Below are positions 11,883 through 23,540 of a DNA stretch of 64,000 bases, piece by piece; positions within the stretch are counted from its first letter, which is position 1; each line of letters starts with the position of its first letter. The notes beneath the pieces are model-generated. The model was not told the DNA's origin. It saw only the letters and a program-made list of their open reading frames with translations, and ran no database searches. Origin of the DNA: Silurus meridionalis (lineage: Eukaryota > Chordata > Actinopteri > Siluriformes > Siluridae). The position numbers and the translations under genes were made by a program. Location of the stretch: NCBI RefSeq assembly GCF_014805685.1, contig NC_060896.1:4094889-4158888 (forward strand), written 5' to 3'.

Positions 11883-13315
11883 GATCTGATTACAACATTT
11901 TTATTGACTCGTCAGTGGGTTTAACAGCAAGGAATGAGATTTTCAGAAGCTGCATACGAACGTTCATATGGCTCTATAACAGTTCTCAGATTTGTACAGA
12001 CTTCATGTCACTAGCTTAGAACCTTATCCACTGGTATGCCACAGACCAGTTACACGTTCCTGACCTTTCTGTGACCAGTGACTCCCTCGAGGCACTCGCC
12101 CTGCCAAGATTAAATAAAGACAGAGGGCAAATCAGCGATCAAATAAGTAGCAGAATTAAAATGTTGTTTACTCGGAGAGAGCGAGAGATTGATACTCGGA
12201 TTGGTCTAGTCAGCCTTGGCATTGTGAAACAGCCCGGAATGAACAATAAAATCAAACTGTTTTATATTCATTGGAAAGAGATGATGTAGTACCGATTTGC
12301 GAGCAACAGGAAAGAGCTGATAACGCACGACACCCTAACTTGAGACAGATTGAGGAAAAGGTTAAGACGTTGCGCAGAAATGAAGGTCCGTGCTCCACAG
12401 CTGTGCGGTGTGTCCATCAGATGGACGGAAAATAAAGAGAGAAAGCAGCAGAATGGACGAGGAAGAGAGGGAGCGTACATCTGTTCGTCCTACACTCCTC
12501 GAAAGCTCACGTGTAGGTCCTGAGGAGAGGAAATGAGTTGATTAAAAGAAACAAGCAGCACCTGTTATAACACAAGATTCCCACGTAATATTATAAAAGA
12601 GTTGCAGCAATAAAAACACCTATTCCCTGTGTATAAGGATATGAATAATTATTTACGCCTATCCATTTGACGGAGGCTCGGAGCCAATGACTTAGCATTG
12701 AGTCAGAATCGAATCTGAAGCACAGAGATGATAAAAGGATGTGAGACTGGAAGCTTGGTGATAGATCTATTTATGGAAACACATCCTTTATTTCTCACAC
12801 TGTTCTAGCAACCAGAGAAAGATTATAACACATCCTTCACAAGTCAACAGATTTCATCACATTTAACACATTATTTTCTGAGATTTGTTTCCAACAAATA
12901 TTTTATAGAAAGTGAAAAAAAGCCTACTTTGTATTGTTAGATAAGGTCTATTTTCTCTTTGCATTCATTTAGTAATCAAATGGTTTATGAGTTTAGAATA
13001 AAACACGTGGCTGTGCTGTTGAAAACAATCAAAAGCAAGGTGTTGTGCTGGAGCTGAGTTACTGTTACAACCCAGATGTTTTAATACTTTCCTATTACTT
13101 CATCCAGTCTTTTATTCCTCGGACAGTTGGCTGATGATTACATATTTATTTATCGCGGAATAAAATATCCTGCCTTTTTTCCATCTAAGCGTGCATTTAA
13201 TGTTGTGGAGAATCTGCTAAACAAATTAGTTCCTGTTATCGCTTATGTTAAAGCAGCTGTAAATATATTTAATATTACTGTAATATATTAATATATATTT
13301 AATTTGATATATATT
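11883..13315. other. Intergenic, nothing recognised
   Basis: AT-rich unique-looking DNA without an exon or repeat I can name. Confidence 0.45.
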
Positions 13316-13319
13316 AAAG

Positions 13320-13655
13320 TTTTCTTTGGGAGTGGCGAGGATGGACAAGATTAGAAACAAGTTTATTAGAGGGACATTGCATGTAGGGCGTTTTGGAGAC
13401 AAGGTGAGGGAGGTGTGATTGAGATGGTTTGGACATGTGCAGAGGAGGGACATGGGGTATATCAGTAGGAGAATGCTGAGGATGGAGACACCAGGAAGGA
13501 GGAAAAGAGGAAGGCCAAGGAGGAGGTTTATGGATGTGGTGAGAGAAGACATGCAGGTAGTTGGGGTGAAAGAGGTAGAGGTAGAGGACAGGGGGGTATG
13601 GAGACGGATGATCCGCTGTGGAGACCCCTAAGGGGAGCAGCCGAAAGAAGAAGAA
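13320..13655 (+). mobile_element. 3' end of an RTE-like LINE
   Basis: A plus-strand frame encodes WFGHVQRRDMGYISRRML, then a Gly-Arg-rich [20 protein letters not shown] segment and ends in MIRCGDP before a stop. This C-terminal tail follows the reverse transcriptase in fish RTE-type LINEs. After the stop comes CCCCTAAGGGGAGCAGCCGAAAGAAGAAGAAG, the usual 3' end with a GAA-type tail. It is a 5'-truncated copy, as expected for target-primed insertion. Confidence 0.75.
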
Positions 13656-13789
13656 GAAGTCGCCACCGGCTCGTTCATTAGGGACAAAGTTACACACAAA
13701 GAACCATCTTATTAATTCTTTTTACTGCATTATCTGTGTAAAGCTGCTTTGAGACGATGCTCTTTGTTAAAATATAAATAAACAATATA

Positions 13790-13792
<3 letters not shown>
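13656..13792 (+). repeat. Fragment of a common fish interspersed repeat
   Basis: Contains CTCGTTCATTAGGGACAAA and GTAAAGCTGCTTTGAGACGAT...AAAATATAAATAAA, the 3' end of a widespread fish repeat; related ends occur at 15240-15490. It runs directly into the GATA microsatellite. Confidence 0.5.

Positions 13793-13875
<83 letters not shown>
13793..13875. repeat. (GATA)n microsatellite
   Basis: About 20 perfect GATA units. Confidence 0.95.
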
Positions 13876-13876
<1 letters not shown>

Positions 13877-14411
13877 TCATCGTAACCATCATGTTGTTAA
13901 TGAAGCCTTCCAGCTACTGATGCATTAATGACAAACACTATATTGGCATTTTCTCTGCTTGGTAATTATCTAATGGGATGTATCTGCTGGGAAACTTAAC
14001 TCTGGTGTGTTTCCACTTGATTTTAATCTTGATTTCCAGCCTCTCAGATCAACTCTGTCTGACTGACAGCACCATTAGCTCGGTGTTAGAGTTCTCTCCT
14101 CTGTGGGACCAGGCAGTGGAGGATATTAGAAAAACAAATCTGTCTCTTTAAAAGACTCGCTTGAAAAAAACCTAAAAGTTTCTGGCCGTCACTATACCCT
14201 GTTTTCTTAACCTTCATTTTTTTCTTTCAGGATTATGCACATCTTTGCTTTTTTTTTTTTTTTTTGGTCCACCTTTTCTACTACGCTTTTCTTTTCCAAT
14301 CCCATCCCCACCATTTTATTCTCTTTAGATACAGTGTCCTTGAATATTTATCTCTCTGACAGTATTGATTCTTAATGTCTTACCTCAAACACTTCTTTCC
14401 TTCCCCATGAT

Positions 14412-14413
<2 letters not shown>

Positions 14414-14464
<51 letters not shown>
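14414..14464. repeat. (CT)n microsatellite
   Basis: About 25 CT units in a row. Confidence 0.95.
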
Positions 14465-14466
<2 letters not shown>

Positions 14467-14535
14467 AAGCCTCTCCCTTCTGCATTGATTATGTAACATT
14501 TGATTCTCTAATTTGACTCATTATGCAGAAATGGT

Positions 14536-14780
14536 TCCCTGGTGGTCTATTGGTAAGGATGCAGCGCTCTCACTGCTGCAGCCCGGGTTCGATCCCCGGT
14601 CAGGGAACCAACCCCAGCCATTAGGGTTGCACAAACCAGTGCACTCTTAGTGCCGGTCCCAAGCCCGGATAAATGGGGAGGTTTGCGTTAGGAAGGGCAT
14701 CAAGCGTTAAAACGTGCCAAATCAAACATGCAGATGATCTGCTGTGGCGACCCCTAACGGGAGAAGTCGAAAGAAAGTTT
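14536..14780 (+). mobile_element. tRNA-Glu-derived SINE
   Basis: The head, 14536-14607, is a 72-nt tRNA-Glu-like sequence with A-box TGGTCTATTGGTAAGGAT, an anticodon position CTC and B-box GGGTTCGATCC, closing with CAGGGAA and then CCA. The CCA is not encoded in vertebrate tRNA genes, so the head is better read as retroposed. The body (CTTAGTGCCGGTCCC...) matches 46350-46430, and the 3' end GACCCCTAACGGGAG...GTCGAAAGAAAG matches the RTE-like LINE tail at 13620-13655. This implies mobilisation by that LINE. Confidence 0.8.
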
Positions 14781-15044
14781 TATGCAGAAATCTCATGATT
14801 AGCACCTCTCTTTTAGAGGATCATTACATTTGAGTTCCAGTGTGATTAAAATTTTACAGAACTCTTATCATAGTGCGGATTTATTTTATGGTTCAAAGTT
14901 CACACAGGCTCACTAATGAATAGAGATTTTTAAGTATATTGATTATTTATTCAATTTCTATATCACCATCTCAGGCAGTTTTAGTGCAAATGACAGGTTT
15001 GCTTGTATTAACCTGCTCATTCTTTATTATTCTATATGGAGTAA

Positions 15045-15240
15045 CAGAGGCTAGATGAGGTGTTTAAGGCTCAGGGTTACTGATCAGAAGGTTTGTGGTT
15101 TCAAACCCAAGTATTGCCAAGCTGCCACACTTGGTGCCCTTGAGCAAGGCCCTTAGCACTCTGTACTCCAGTGGTGCTGTAACATGGCTGACCCGGTGCT
15201 CTGACACCAGCTTCCCAACTTCACTGGAAATGTAATGAAT
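15045..15240 (+). mobile_element. tRNA-derived SINE with L2-type tail, degenerate
   Basis: Shares GGTTACTGATCAGAAGGTTTGTGGTTTCAAACCC (B-box region) and CTTGAGCAAGGCCCTTA with copies at 27075, 41745 and, in reverse, at 15890, 36600 and 47180. The usual CTGGATAA...GTCTGCCAAATG end is missing here. Confidence 0.6.
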
Positions 15241-15490
15241 GGGCATGTGGTGTTGAGGATGGGCTCCCTTTTAAGTCTTGTTCCTTCCAAGGTTCCTTCC
15301 TTGTACCAAGGGAGTTTTTCTCTGCCACAATTGCCAAAGGACTAAAATTATAGGCACTGAATCTATACATTATTTTCTATAAATTTATAACTTTATTATG
15401 TTTATTATATAAAAAAACAATCATTTTTAAGCTGCTTTGTCCATTGAACAATGTTAAAAGCGCTCTACAAATAAAAATAAATTGAATCGA
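15241..15490 (+). repeat. Fish interspersed repeat, 3' part
   Basis: Contains CCAAGGTTCCTTCCTTGTACC, GGGAGTTTTTCTCTGCCAC and AAAGCGCTCTACAAATAAA, the common ending of a fish repeat that terminates in an A-rich AAATTGAAT tail. Related to 13656-13792 and 26020-26265. Confidence 0.55.
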
Positions 15491-15885
15491 CATTGATGAC
15501 TAACCGCAGTAACGTTTATGACACTGATAAGAAGTTATAAAATCTCAGAACTCTGATTACACAAGTGCAGTAGTTCAAAAGTCAGATGTTTGGAAATTGT
15601 CATCAGAGAAAAAAAATATTTAATTATTATATTTTAAAAAGTATTTTGATGCTTTATAATTTAATTTGATTTTTTCACTTAAAAGAGGAATTGAAAATCA
15701 TTGTGTGCAAAAGATGACTTCTAAAAAAGAAAATGGTTCTTCAAAGTAAGTCCAGGATTTTCTTTGGTTTCCTTGGTGTTGTTCTGGTTGAGGGCCCAAA
15801 TTACCTTCAGGAAGAAGCTCATCCTTATAATCTCTATGTTCCATAATGGTAGTTTGGGTTTCATATATTTGATAAACACCATTAT
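15491..15885. other. Intergenic, nothing recognised
   Basis: AT-rich; no exon or repeat identified. Confidence 0.4.
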
Positions 15886-15889
15886 ACAG

Positions 15890-16050
15890 GATGACTCACA
15901 ATTATCTAGTTTCTACAGCTGAGCAGTTAAGGGATGAGGGTCTTGCCCAAGAACCCCACTGTAGCAGCTTCTAGGCTTTGATCTAATAACCTACTGATCA
16001 GAAGTCCGGTGTATTTATCCCTGACCTGCCATTTCCACTAGAGTGATTCT
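15890..16050 (-). mobile_element. tRNA-derived SINE, degenerate
   Basis: The reverse complement contains ACTTCTGATCAGTAGGTTATTAG and the GCAAGACCCTCATCCCTTAA segment of the SINE family. Short and diverged. Confidence 0.5.
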
Positions 16051-16367
16051 TCCAATGAATTACACTGCATTTTTAATCAGTTAATCAATACCAGAATCTT
16101 GACATATTTTTTTAAGTGTGATCTTATATTAGTCAGGATTTCTTATTTATGGTGGTGTTTTACAAAAAAATCAACACAAAACGTAGAGAGAAAAGTGAGC
16201 TGTTCTGTATCGAAAGCGCCGCTGAGACTGTGTCGGTCTTTACACTGTAAATAAAGTTACAGCTTTATTTCATTTCTCTTCTGCTGCAATTATTGCCACT
16301 AAACAGGCAAAGGCAACTCCAAGTTCACATTATATTGTGTGTGCACCATATGTCTGAGGTGTGAGTG

Positions 16368-16402
16368 TGTGTGTGCATGTGTGTGTGTGTGTGTGTGTGT
16401 GT
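16368..16402. repeat. (GT)n microsatellite
   Basis: GT run with a single GTGCAT interruption. Confidence 0.9.
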
Positions 16403-17137
16403 AAACTGAGGGCATTTGCATGTTTGAGAGAAATAAAAAAGAAGATTTAAGCCATATTGAATGGCCATAATGCACATGGTAGCACTATCATGCAGGCGCA
16501 TGCACTCTGACCACATGGCGTTTAAACCACAGACATAAATACGTGAGATGTGACGGGTAAAGTCCTAACTAATGCACGGGATCCGGAGCTTCGCAATAGT
16601 AAACAGCTGGCTGGGACCCTGTAAACAAATGTTGCGGTTTGCTGAAGCTCTTTACGGTCTGCAGCCATGTGGTCGCGTTCAGATTCACTAACAAAGCTGA
16701 AATGAATCAATCGTGTTTATCAACAGAATCAGAAGCAATCCGACTTCATGTTTCAATAGCTGAAGTTCCTCGAACTAATATCTAGTCCGTCTTTGATGAT
16801 GAGAAACAGTTCTCAGCTCAGACTTCCAGATGTTTTCTATGCGGGAATGTGTTTATGTTTGTGTGTTCGTATGGTATAAAGATGTTATCATGCAAGTGGA
16901 GCTCTAAGATCTTGTGAAAAAACATGTAGCAGCATGCATCACTGTTAGATGTCATATCTAAATACACAGAATCCCACTCTAGTCTTGGCTGCTTGGCTTT
17001 TTCCTGTCTCAGTAATTTTGTGTATTTTTTGTGAGGTTTTGCAGCTTTCCAGTACCATGCAACTCCCTTTTCCTTTTTCGTTGTGTTTTCGATTTTTGTG
17101 ACTCCCTTTGACTTCCTGTTTACTTCCTGTTCCCTTG
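16403..17137. other. Intergenic, nothing recognised
   Basis: No exon or repeat identified between the (GT)n and the LTR retrotransposon target site. Confidence 0.4.
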
Positions 17138-17141
17138 GTTG

Positions 17142-18243
17142 TGTAGCCCTCTCACTGATTCACTGGCTCAAATTATGTCTAGGGTAATTTTACACGTGAG
17201 AGGCACATCTAAATTTACTTGGTGTAATTTGTTTGCTACCAAAGTAACCCCAAAATACTGTTATTAACCTCGGCTTCAGACTTCAGTGTTTCTTTTAGAC
17301 ATTCTCTTCATTCAGAAATAACTTGAGAATATATTGTATGGACAAACATTTATTAACACAAACAAATGTAAAGAAGACAAAAGAAAAGAAACCCCACAAA
17401 AGAAATAGTACCCAGCTGGGATTTAAGTCTCTGGTTGGCGCTACGTTGGAGCTCATGTGAAAGTGTGTGCAGTGGCTAGTACTCACGAAATCCAATGGAA
17501 CAGTGAAACTTGTACACGAAACACACACTTGGATTATCCGTTCACTCGATTCAGTTTTCCCTTGTGTTTATCCACGAACACGCACTGTGCGAATCATACA
17601 TCCGATGATTTGAACATGGCAGAGATGCAGCATAGGCCACCACGTGTCCTCGGTCTCTCCGGAAAAGTCGCGCGGCCTTCACCGTCTCCGTTGTTCACTC
17701 ACTGCAGGACCATTCGCGTTGCAAATCGTTCCACAACGTTTGTACAGTCAAACTTTATGACTTTGCAAAATGTACGACTCACGTGAAACTAACGTAGTCC
17801 TGTGATTAAGATAACTGCGTCAGGTTTGTTCTTCACATTAACGCGTGCACCTGAGTCCCGTCACTCTTAAACTCACACTCTCTACATAGAGTTCATCCAC
17901 ATTGTTTCTAAACAGTCTTTTCTCTGTTCAGTGTTCCTGTATATAGTCCACAACCCAGTAGTCAGACTTTACACCTGCACCGAACGATTAGCGCACCCCT
18001 TTTTTTTTTCCCGGACTCCTCGTGTCGTCCTTCTCTCTCACACTTCACTTCCTCCCTCCCCTCTCACCTCTGACCTCAGAGGTCAGTCAGAAAACACCTT
18101 ATTCTTTAAACAACAATTTTTATAACAGTTTTTTCCTTAGTTATATATATATTTTTTTTTTAAATGAACAAGTTTGAACTCTGTAGTGTAAAAGAAAATA
18201 AAAACCAAATAATTATTAGACCCTAATTTAACAGGGCTCTACA
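17142..18243 (-). repeat. 3' LTR of the Gypsy-type element
   Basis: 1102 bp. On the plus strand it starts TGTAGCCCTCTCACTGATTC and ends AGGGCTCTACA. An AATAAA on the element strand near 17350 may serve for polyadenylation. The open frames at 17457-17786 and 17931-18125 lie wholly in the LTR, recur in the other LTR, and have no supporting similarity. Confidence 0.97.
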
Positions 18244-18256
18244 CTCTCCCCCCACC
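18244..18256 (-). other. Polypurine tract
   Basis: GGTGGGGGGAGAG on the element strand, immediately next to the 3' LTR. It would prime plus-strand DNA synthesis. Confidence 0.85.
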
Positions 18257-18434
18257 ACAATTCGTTATGTCCTCATAACGAGGGAAAGGAATAGCGAAAC
18301 AAAAGTTATGTCCCATTACTAAAGTAACACACTGTGACATCAGCATACATTCATCGTAACATTTTCAAAAAGAAACACATACATAAAATAAGACACTGTC
18401 ACTAGAGAACCATCTGCACAGGTAATGACCACAT

Positions 18435-19322
18435 TTAAGATAGTACAGTTTGTCTAACCGGACAGGTATTTCTACATGAAGGCATATTCATCCACAAAAA
18501 TACAGTAGAACAGTATCTAACAGGACTTGAAGCTTTTACTTGAGCAAGGTTAGGTTCAAACTTTGGCTCCCCAAAAGTATCATAAGTAAAACGCTTAGGA
18601 ACTGTTCTTATCCTCTGCGGCCTTCTATTCTTTTCATCCACTTCAATAGTAACCTCTGGATTTGTTACACTCACTTGCTCCTCTGAGAGCTCTTGTACAT
18701 CAACATCATTACAGATATCTGGAACTTTAACTACATTCTGCAAATCATCAGTAGGTTTCTCAGGTAAAGGACCTAGATCAGACTCTCTAGATGCATCAGC
18801 AACTTCAACCATATCATCAGAAAGCTCAACACTATCATGAACATCAACATCTGTCTGAAAAAGTTCTTTCTCAGGAAACAGAGAAGGTTCTTCAGGCATA
18901 TAAATCGGAGTTTCATAAACATAGTCATCGCTATCTGAATCAGAACTCTGAATATCTGTGGTTTGCTCTTCCTGTATCTTAATTGCACTACCAGCCTCAG
19001 GTCTCAAGTTCGTATTTTGCTCTGTTTGCCTTCGGTTTCTCAAAACCCTTCTCTTGGGCTCCAGAACATCATCAGCCGTAGGCTGCTGTCTCAGTTTTTG
19101 ACCAATAGGAAGAAGATGATTACGATGGAGAATCTTGACCGGCCCATCACCGAATTCAGGCTTCAACCGAAACACAGGTAAGTTTGGCATCTGACTTTGG
19201 ACAATGTATGGCACAGAACCCCATCTATCTGCCAATTTATGCTTCCCTTGCAGGCCCAAATTCCTTATTAGAACTCGATCACCTGGAGTGAGATGTGAGT
19301 AGTGAATTCTCTGGTCATACCT
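18435..19322 (-). pseudogene. Integrase C-terminal domain and acidic tail (frame-broken pol end)
   Basis: The last pol segment. It opens with a small integrase C-terminal (SH3-like) region: GDRV near the start, then HKLADRWGSVPYIV and GPVKILHRNHLLPI. A long acidic Ser/Asp/Glu-rich stretch follows (DSDSDD near the middle), then a basic RRPQRIRTVPKRFTYDTFG patch before the stop at 18435. No chromodomain was recognised. The frame runs up to about 19322, where it is out of register with the preceding integrase piece. The acidic tail has no function I can assign. Confidence 0.8.
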
Positions 19323-19600
19323 CCTTTATTACCATCATTCTTTTTTCAGCAGCGGCCTCAGCCAGTTGAAAGGCAGCCTTTAATTCTCTCTGCATGTTCT
19401 TAACATACCGCAGGTAAGACTTAGTAGAGGTACCATCGCTAGAAACACCAAAATTTAGATCAATAGGCAATCTGGCTTCCCGTCCAAACATTAGGAAGTA
19501 TGGAGAGAACCCTGTGGCTTCATTCTGGCTGCAGTTATAAACGTGCACAAGATGGGCAATGTGTCGGCTCAATGTTGCTTTTGTTTTGGATCTAGGGTCC
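19315..19600 (-). pseudogene. Integrase, middle piece in a third frame
   Basis: Encodes RHIAHLVHVYN, ATGFSPYFLMFGREARLPID and a Lys/Ala-rich helix, the part of a Gypsy integrase between the catalytic core and the C-terminal domain (the 'T-G-x-SPY-LMFGR' signature). It is out of frame with both neighbours. The change from the preceding piece falls in an A-rich run near 19585-19595, a typical place for a miscounted homopolymer. Confidence 0.85.
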
Positions 19601-20958
19601 CCAACATGTCCAGCAGCGTTCGATTAAACCGCTCTGGTTGCGGGTCCCCCTGGGGATGATATGGAGTCGTTCTGGACTTCTGAACCCCCAACATATTCAA
19701 CAACTCATGTATGAGCCGACTCTCAAAATCTCTCCCTTGATCTGAGTGCATGCGTCTCGGCAGTCCATAGTGCATAAAATACTTCTCCCACAATACTTTA
19801 GCTACAGTGGACGCCTTCTGGTCCTTGGTGGGAAAAGCCTGCGCGTATCTGGTGTAATGATCAGTGATGACAAGAACATTACAGGTGTTACTGGAGTCAG
19901 GTTCAATAGATAGAAAATCCATACACACTAAGTCCATTGGGCCACTGCTAGTCATGTGTGATAATGGTGCAACTGTTTTAGGCAGTGTCTTCCTCTGGAC
20001 ACACCGAGCACATGTCTGACAATACCGCTCCACGTCGGTCTTCATCCGAGGCCAATAAAACCTCTCTCTAATGAACCCATAGGTTTTATCAAACCCTAAG
20101 TGCCCAGAGTCATCATGCAATGACTTGAGAACGGTCACTTGAAATTTCTGCGGCAGTAGCAACTGTTTTCGTCTGGGTTTATTTGGAACTTGTGTGCAAC
20201 GAAACATCACCCCATCCTCCATCTCTAACCTTTCCCACTCTCTCATGACAAGGGGAAGGTCCTTATGGATGCCCTTATTAACCCTGCTTGGATCTCCTTC
20301 CTTAAAAGCCCTCCACACTTCACCAAAACAAGGATCATCCTGCTGAACACATGACAGATCAGAGGAACTCATTTTAGGAGTAAGAGCAAGGTCTAAGGTA
20401 GCTGGATTACAGTAAGCTACAGGGACAGATTTTGGAGACCCACCCAAGAAAGTAATAACCCTGCTACAGTTCCCAAATTTACCAGAATTACCCAACATTT
20501 GAAAGTTGCACAAGGCTTTAGCACCAGAAGATGATAGGTTTGCCCATCTATTCTCTTCTTCCTTTCTGGGGTGAAGACGGCGGGATAAAGCATCAGCATC
20601 TATGTTTTGGTTCCCAGGCCTATATTTCAGACTGAAATCATATGATGACAAAGCTGCCAACCACCTATGCCCTGCAGCGTCTAGTTTAGCAGTGGTCAAC
20701 ACATATGTTAACGGATTATTATCAGTCTGTACCTCAAACTTTGCCCCATAGAGATAGTCATGTAGTTTGTCTACCACAGCCCATTTTAGAGCCAAAAATT
20801 CAAGTTTGTGCACAGGATAGTTCTTTTCTGAAGGTGTAAGGCTTCTGCTGATAAATGCTACAGGACGCAGTCCCTGACCCTGATCTTGATACAACACCCC
20901 TCCCAAACCTTCGCAACATGCGTCTACATGTAACACATACGGTAGCTTGGGATCTGCG
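19569..20958 (-). pseudogene. RNase H and integrase core (frame-broken pol middle)
   Basis: 455 codons open. The first 120 residues are RNase H with the acidic residues expected at Asp5 (HVDACCEG), Glu46 (KLEFLALKWAV), Asp72 (QTDNNPL) and Asp113/115 (IDADALSRR). A zinc-binding HHCC follows (His274, His279, Cys306, Cys309). The catalytic core has Asp340 (MDFLSIE), Asp399 (HSDQGRDFES) and Glu435, with 35 residues between the last two, the D,D-35-E spacing of retroviral-type integrases. All catalytic residues are present. The frame joins neither the RT upstream (break near 20958) nor the piece downstream. Confidence 0.93.
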
Positions 20959-22897
20959 ACGCCAACACAGGAGCTTGGGTAAGCCTTTCCTTCAACTCCT
21001 TGAACGCAGTTTCACAACTTTCATTCCACCTAGTTCCAAAGGGGTCTGATGCTTTGTAAAATACCTTTTCAGGATTTTCAATTCTGGTCTTTTTCAGGTT
21101 TTTGTTTGGCAAACAACCCTGCAGCAACTGGTTCAAGGGGTGAGATACTTTAGAATAGTCCTTTACAAACCTTCTGTAATAACCGCTGAACCCTAAGAAA
21201 GAGCGAAGTTCAGAAACATTCTGCGGTCTGGGCCAGGACTTTACTGCTTCTATCTTAGAGGGATCAGTTGACACACCTTCCTGAGAGACAATGTGACCAA
21301 CGTAAGTAACAGAAGGCTGACAGAAGATGCACTTGTCTAACGACAATTTGAGTCCTTCACCTTGCAAACGGTCAATCACTTTGAGGAGCCGTTGCTCATG
21401 TTCCTCCAGAGTCCTTCCAAAAATAATGATGTCATCCAAATATACCAACACTTCCAACAGGTTCATATCACCAACCGTCTTTTCCATGACCCTTTGAAAG
21501 GTCGCAGGAGCCCCAGAAATGCCCTGAGGCATCCTTTGAAATTGATAGAACCCCACTGGACAGATAAAAGCTGTCTTTTCTTTGTCAGCTTCACACAGTG
21601 GAATCTGATAGTATCCACTTCTGAGATCTAATACACTGAACCACTGACTTCCATTCAGACAGGCTAGAGCATCTTCAATTCTGGGGACTGTGTATTGGTC
21701 TGGGATGGTGCGACGATTCAGGGTTCTGTAGTCCACGCACATCCTTACCTGCCCGTTCTTTTTCCTCACTACCACAATCGGCGAGGCATAAGGACTGCGG
21801 GACTCGGAGATAATACCAGCTTCCTTTAACTTCTCCAAGTGTTGTCTGACATCTTCAATGTCAGCTGGAGCAAGTCGTCTTGATCTTTCACGAAAAGGTC
21901 TATCATCGTTAACCCTAATGTTATGTTGGGTGCTTTTCGAACAACCTACATCGAACTCACTACAGGAGAAAACATCTTTCCTTTTTAGCATCTCTTTAGC
22001 CAGCTTTCTTTTCCACTCCTCAGGTACTGGAGAATCACCAAATTCAAAAGAGTCCAGAGTCAATTCTTTTTCAGCGCTACTTCCTTTAGATGAAGAAACA
22101 GAGTGTACAACATCAACTGGAAACACATGGGCAATGCGCATACCTCGTTTCAAAGTGACAGGGCGACTGGAGACATTTCTGACTGTGACCCCAAGTCTTT
22201 TAGAGTGTGCAGCTGTAGCAGGTTGCACTTCTGCTCTTACCAGTAGCTCTTCTGGAAAACAGAACTCTTCGGGCTGATCCACCAAGAATGTTTTAGCAGA
22301 AAGCTCTCCTGGGTATCTTAAGATTCCTCTAATTCGCCTACTTTCACCTGGACAGATTTTCACAGGCTTAAACCCCGGAAACCACACAGTACCTTGACTG
22401 TTGTCAACTTTACCATCAGCACCAGCAACGACCCGTTCGTATGCATCTTTGATTTCAGGATGCACTGTCAAGGTATGAAGAAAATCATTCCCCATCTTCT
22501 TTTTACATGCCTCAACGAGTCTTTTCACCACAGAGGTGTTTGTTCCCACCAAAATATTCACTTCACCTCTCACAGCCGGATCAGGACAAACCAACACGAG
22601 CGCATCAATGGTCTCAACCACTCCAGCTACAGACCCTGGAAATTCAAGCCTTAGCGACACACAGCCGTCATATGGATACTGCTGGGAACTTAGACCCCAT
22701 ATTTCCAAATTCTCAATTGGCGTTAAGGGCAGGTGCTTAAGATACTTGTTATAAAAGGATCTGTATAGCAGAGTGACTTGCGACCCACTGTCAAGCAAGG
22801 CTTTGGCATAAATTCCTTCTATCTGAATGGGAAGGATAGAGCTAGGACCAACTAGCCCTGCTGGGAGAACAGCCTTTCCAATTTTACTTGCTTGCAC
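20924..22897 (-). pseudogene. Aspartic protease and reverse transcriptase (pol N-terminal half)
   Basis: The longest intact frame, 657 codons. The aspartic protease active site is at residues 34-39 (LLDSGS). A region of about 200 residues with no recognised domain leads to the reverse transcriptase, about 350-530: YASPIVVVRKKNGQVRMCVD, DLRSGYYQI, PQGISGAPATFQ, and the catalytic YLDD at 486-489. The connection and start of RNase H follow (FLGFSGYYRRFVKDYS near the end). The frame is lost near 20958, just before RNase H. It has no ATG at its start and probably continues from gag through a region with two indels at about 22900-22970. Confidence 0.93.
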
Positions 22898-22936
22898 TTG
22901 TTGGAACGTTTCTTACCGGAGCATCAGTCCGTTCCT

Positions 22937-23170
22937 CTACCGAGCCCCGGGGAAGTTTCCCGTCTGGCGTTTGAGTTTAATGAAGCGTTCATTCACTTTT
23001 CTCAAATTTTCCTCATTCACGCAATTCCGCTTTAAGTGCCCGTCTTCGCCACACCTATAGCAGAAATAGTTTGTGCTACCCCCTGCTCTGTTTGTTGATC
23101 GTCTCTCAACAGTTGCTGAGCTATGGTTTTCAGAAGAACCATGAGTTACAGTTTCAGTTGTTGCAGTCAA
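22937..23170 (-). pseudogene. Gag zinc knuckle region
   Basis: Encodes CYRCGEDGHLKRNC, a CX2CX4HX4C nucleocapsid knuckle that packages element RNA, followed by a basic helix. A stop at 22937 and further stops to 22900 separate it from protease in the same frame. The upstream end is also broken: the frame changes between 23190 and 23170. Confidence 0.9.
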
Positions 23171-23189
23171 TAACGAGACATCTCACTCT

Positions 23190-23540
23190 TTAACCCCTAA
23201 CTTCCTTCTTTAGTCTCTCAATCTCAGACTCAGTAGGATTTTCTTTAACCGAGGTCTCACTCTTGACAGAGGAGGCAGCAGACAAAGCCACGTTGACCTG
23301 AACTGAGTTCCTGCTGTGCATCATATTCTCTTCTTCTCTGACCTCTTTCAAAAGATCCGTGAAAGAAAATGGGTCACATAGCTTGTGTGTCATCCTGAAC
23401 CGTAAAGCTACCATGTCAGTTGGAAGTGCTCCTCTGATTATCTGCTGCATACGAAGCTGATTCATTTCGGAGAGTTTAATGCCTCTTTTACGTAAAACAC
23501 TGTGCAGCAATTTATCCAACCTCAATATGTATGCTGAGAG
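23190..23540 (-). pseudogene. Gag capsid C-terminal part
   Basis: Encodes LRLDKLLHSVLRKRGI and IIRGALPTDMV, the helical second half of a Gag capsid, then a coiled-coil-like EIERLKKEV. It is offset from the first capsid half by frame changes in 23525-23575, where the sequence in the third frame also looks capsid-like, so two indels lie close together. Confidence 0.8.

Noticed and set aside
14536..14610. Functional tRNA-Glu gene
   Set aside because: It has boxes and a CTC anticodon but encodes CCA, carries changes in the stems and is joined to a SINE body and LINE tail.
17457..17786. 109-codon frame, repeated at 24845-25174
   Set aside because: It lies within both LTRs in the strand opposite to the element; duplicated because LTRs are duplicated.
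18435..19259. Separate env-like gene after pol
   Set aside because: No signal peptide or membrane segment; it begins with the integrase C-terminal domain.
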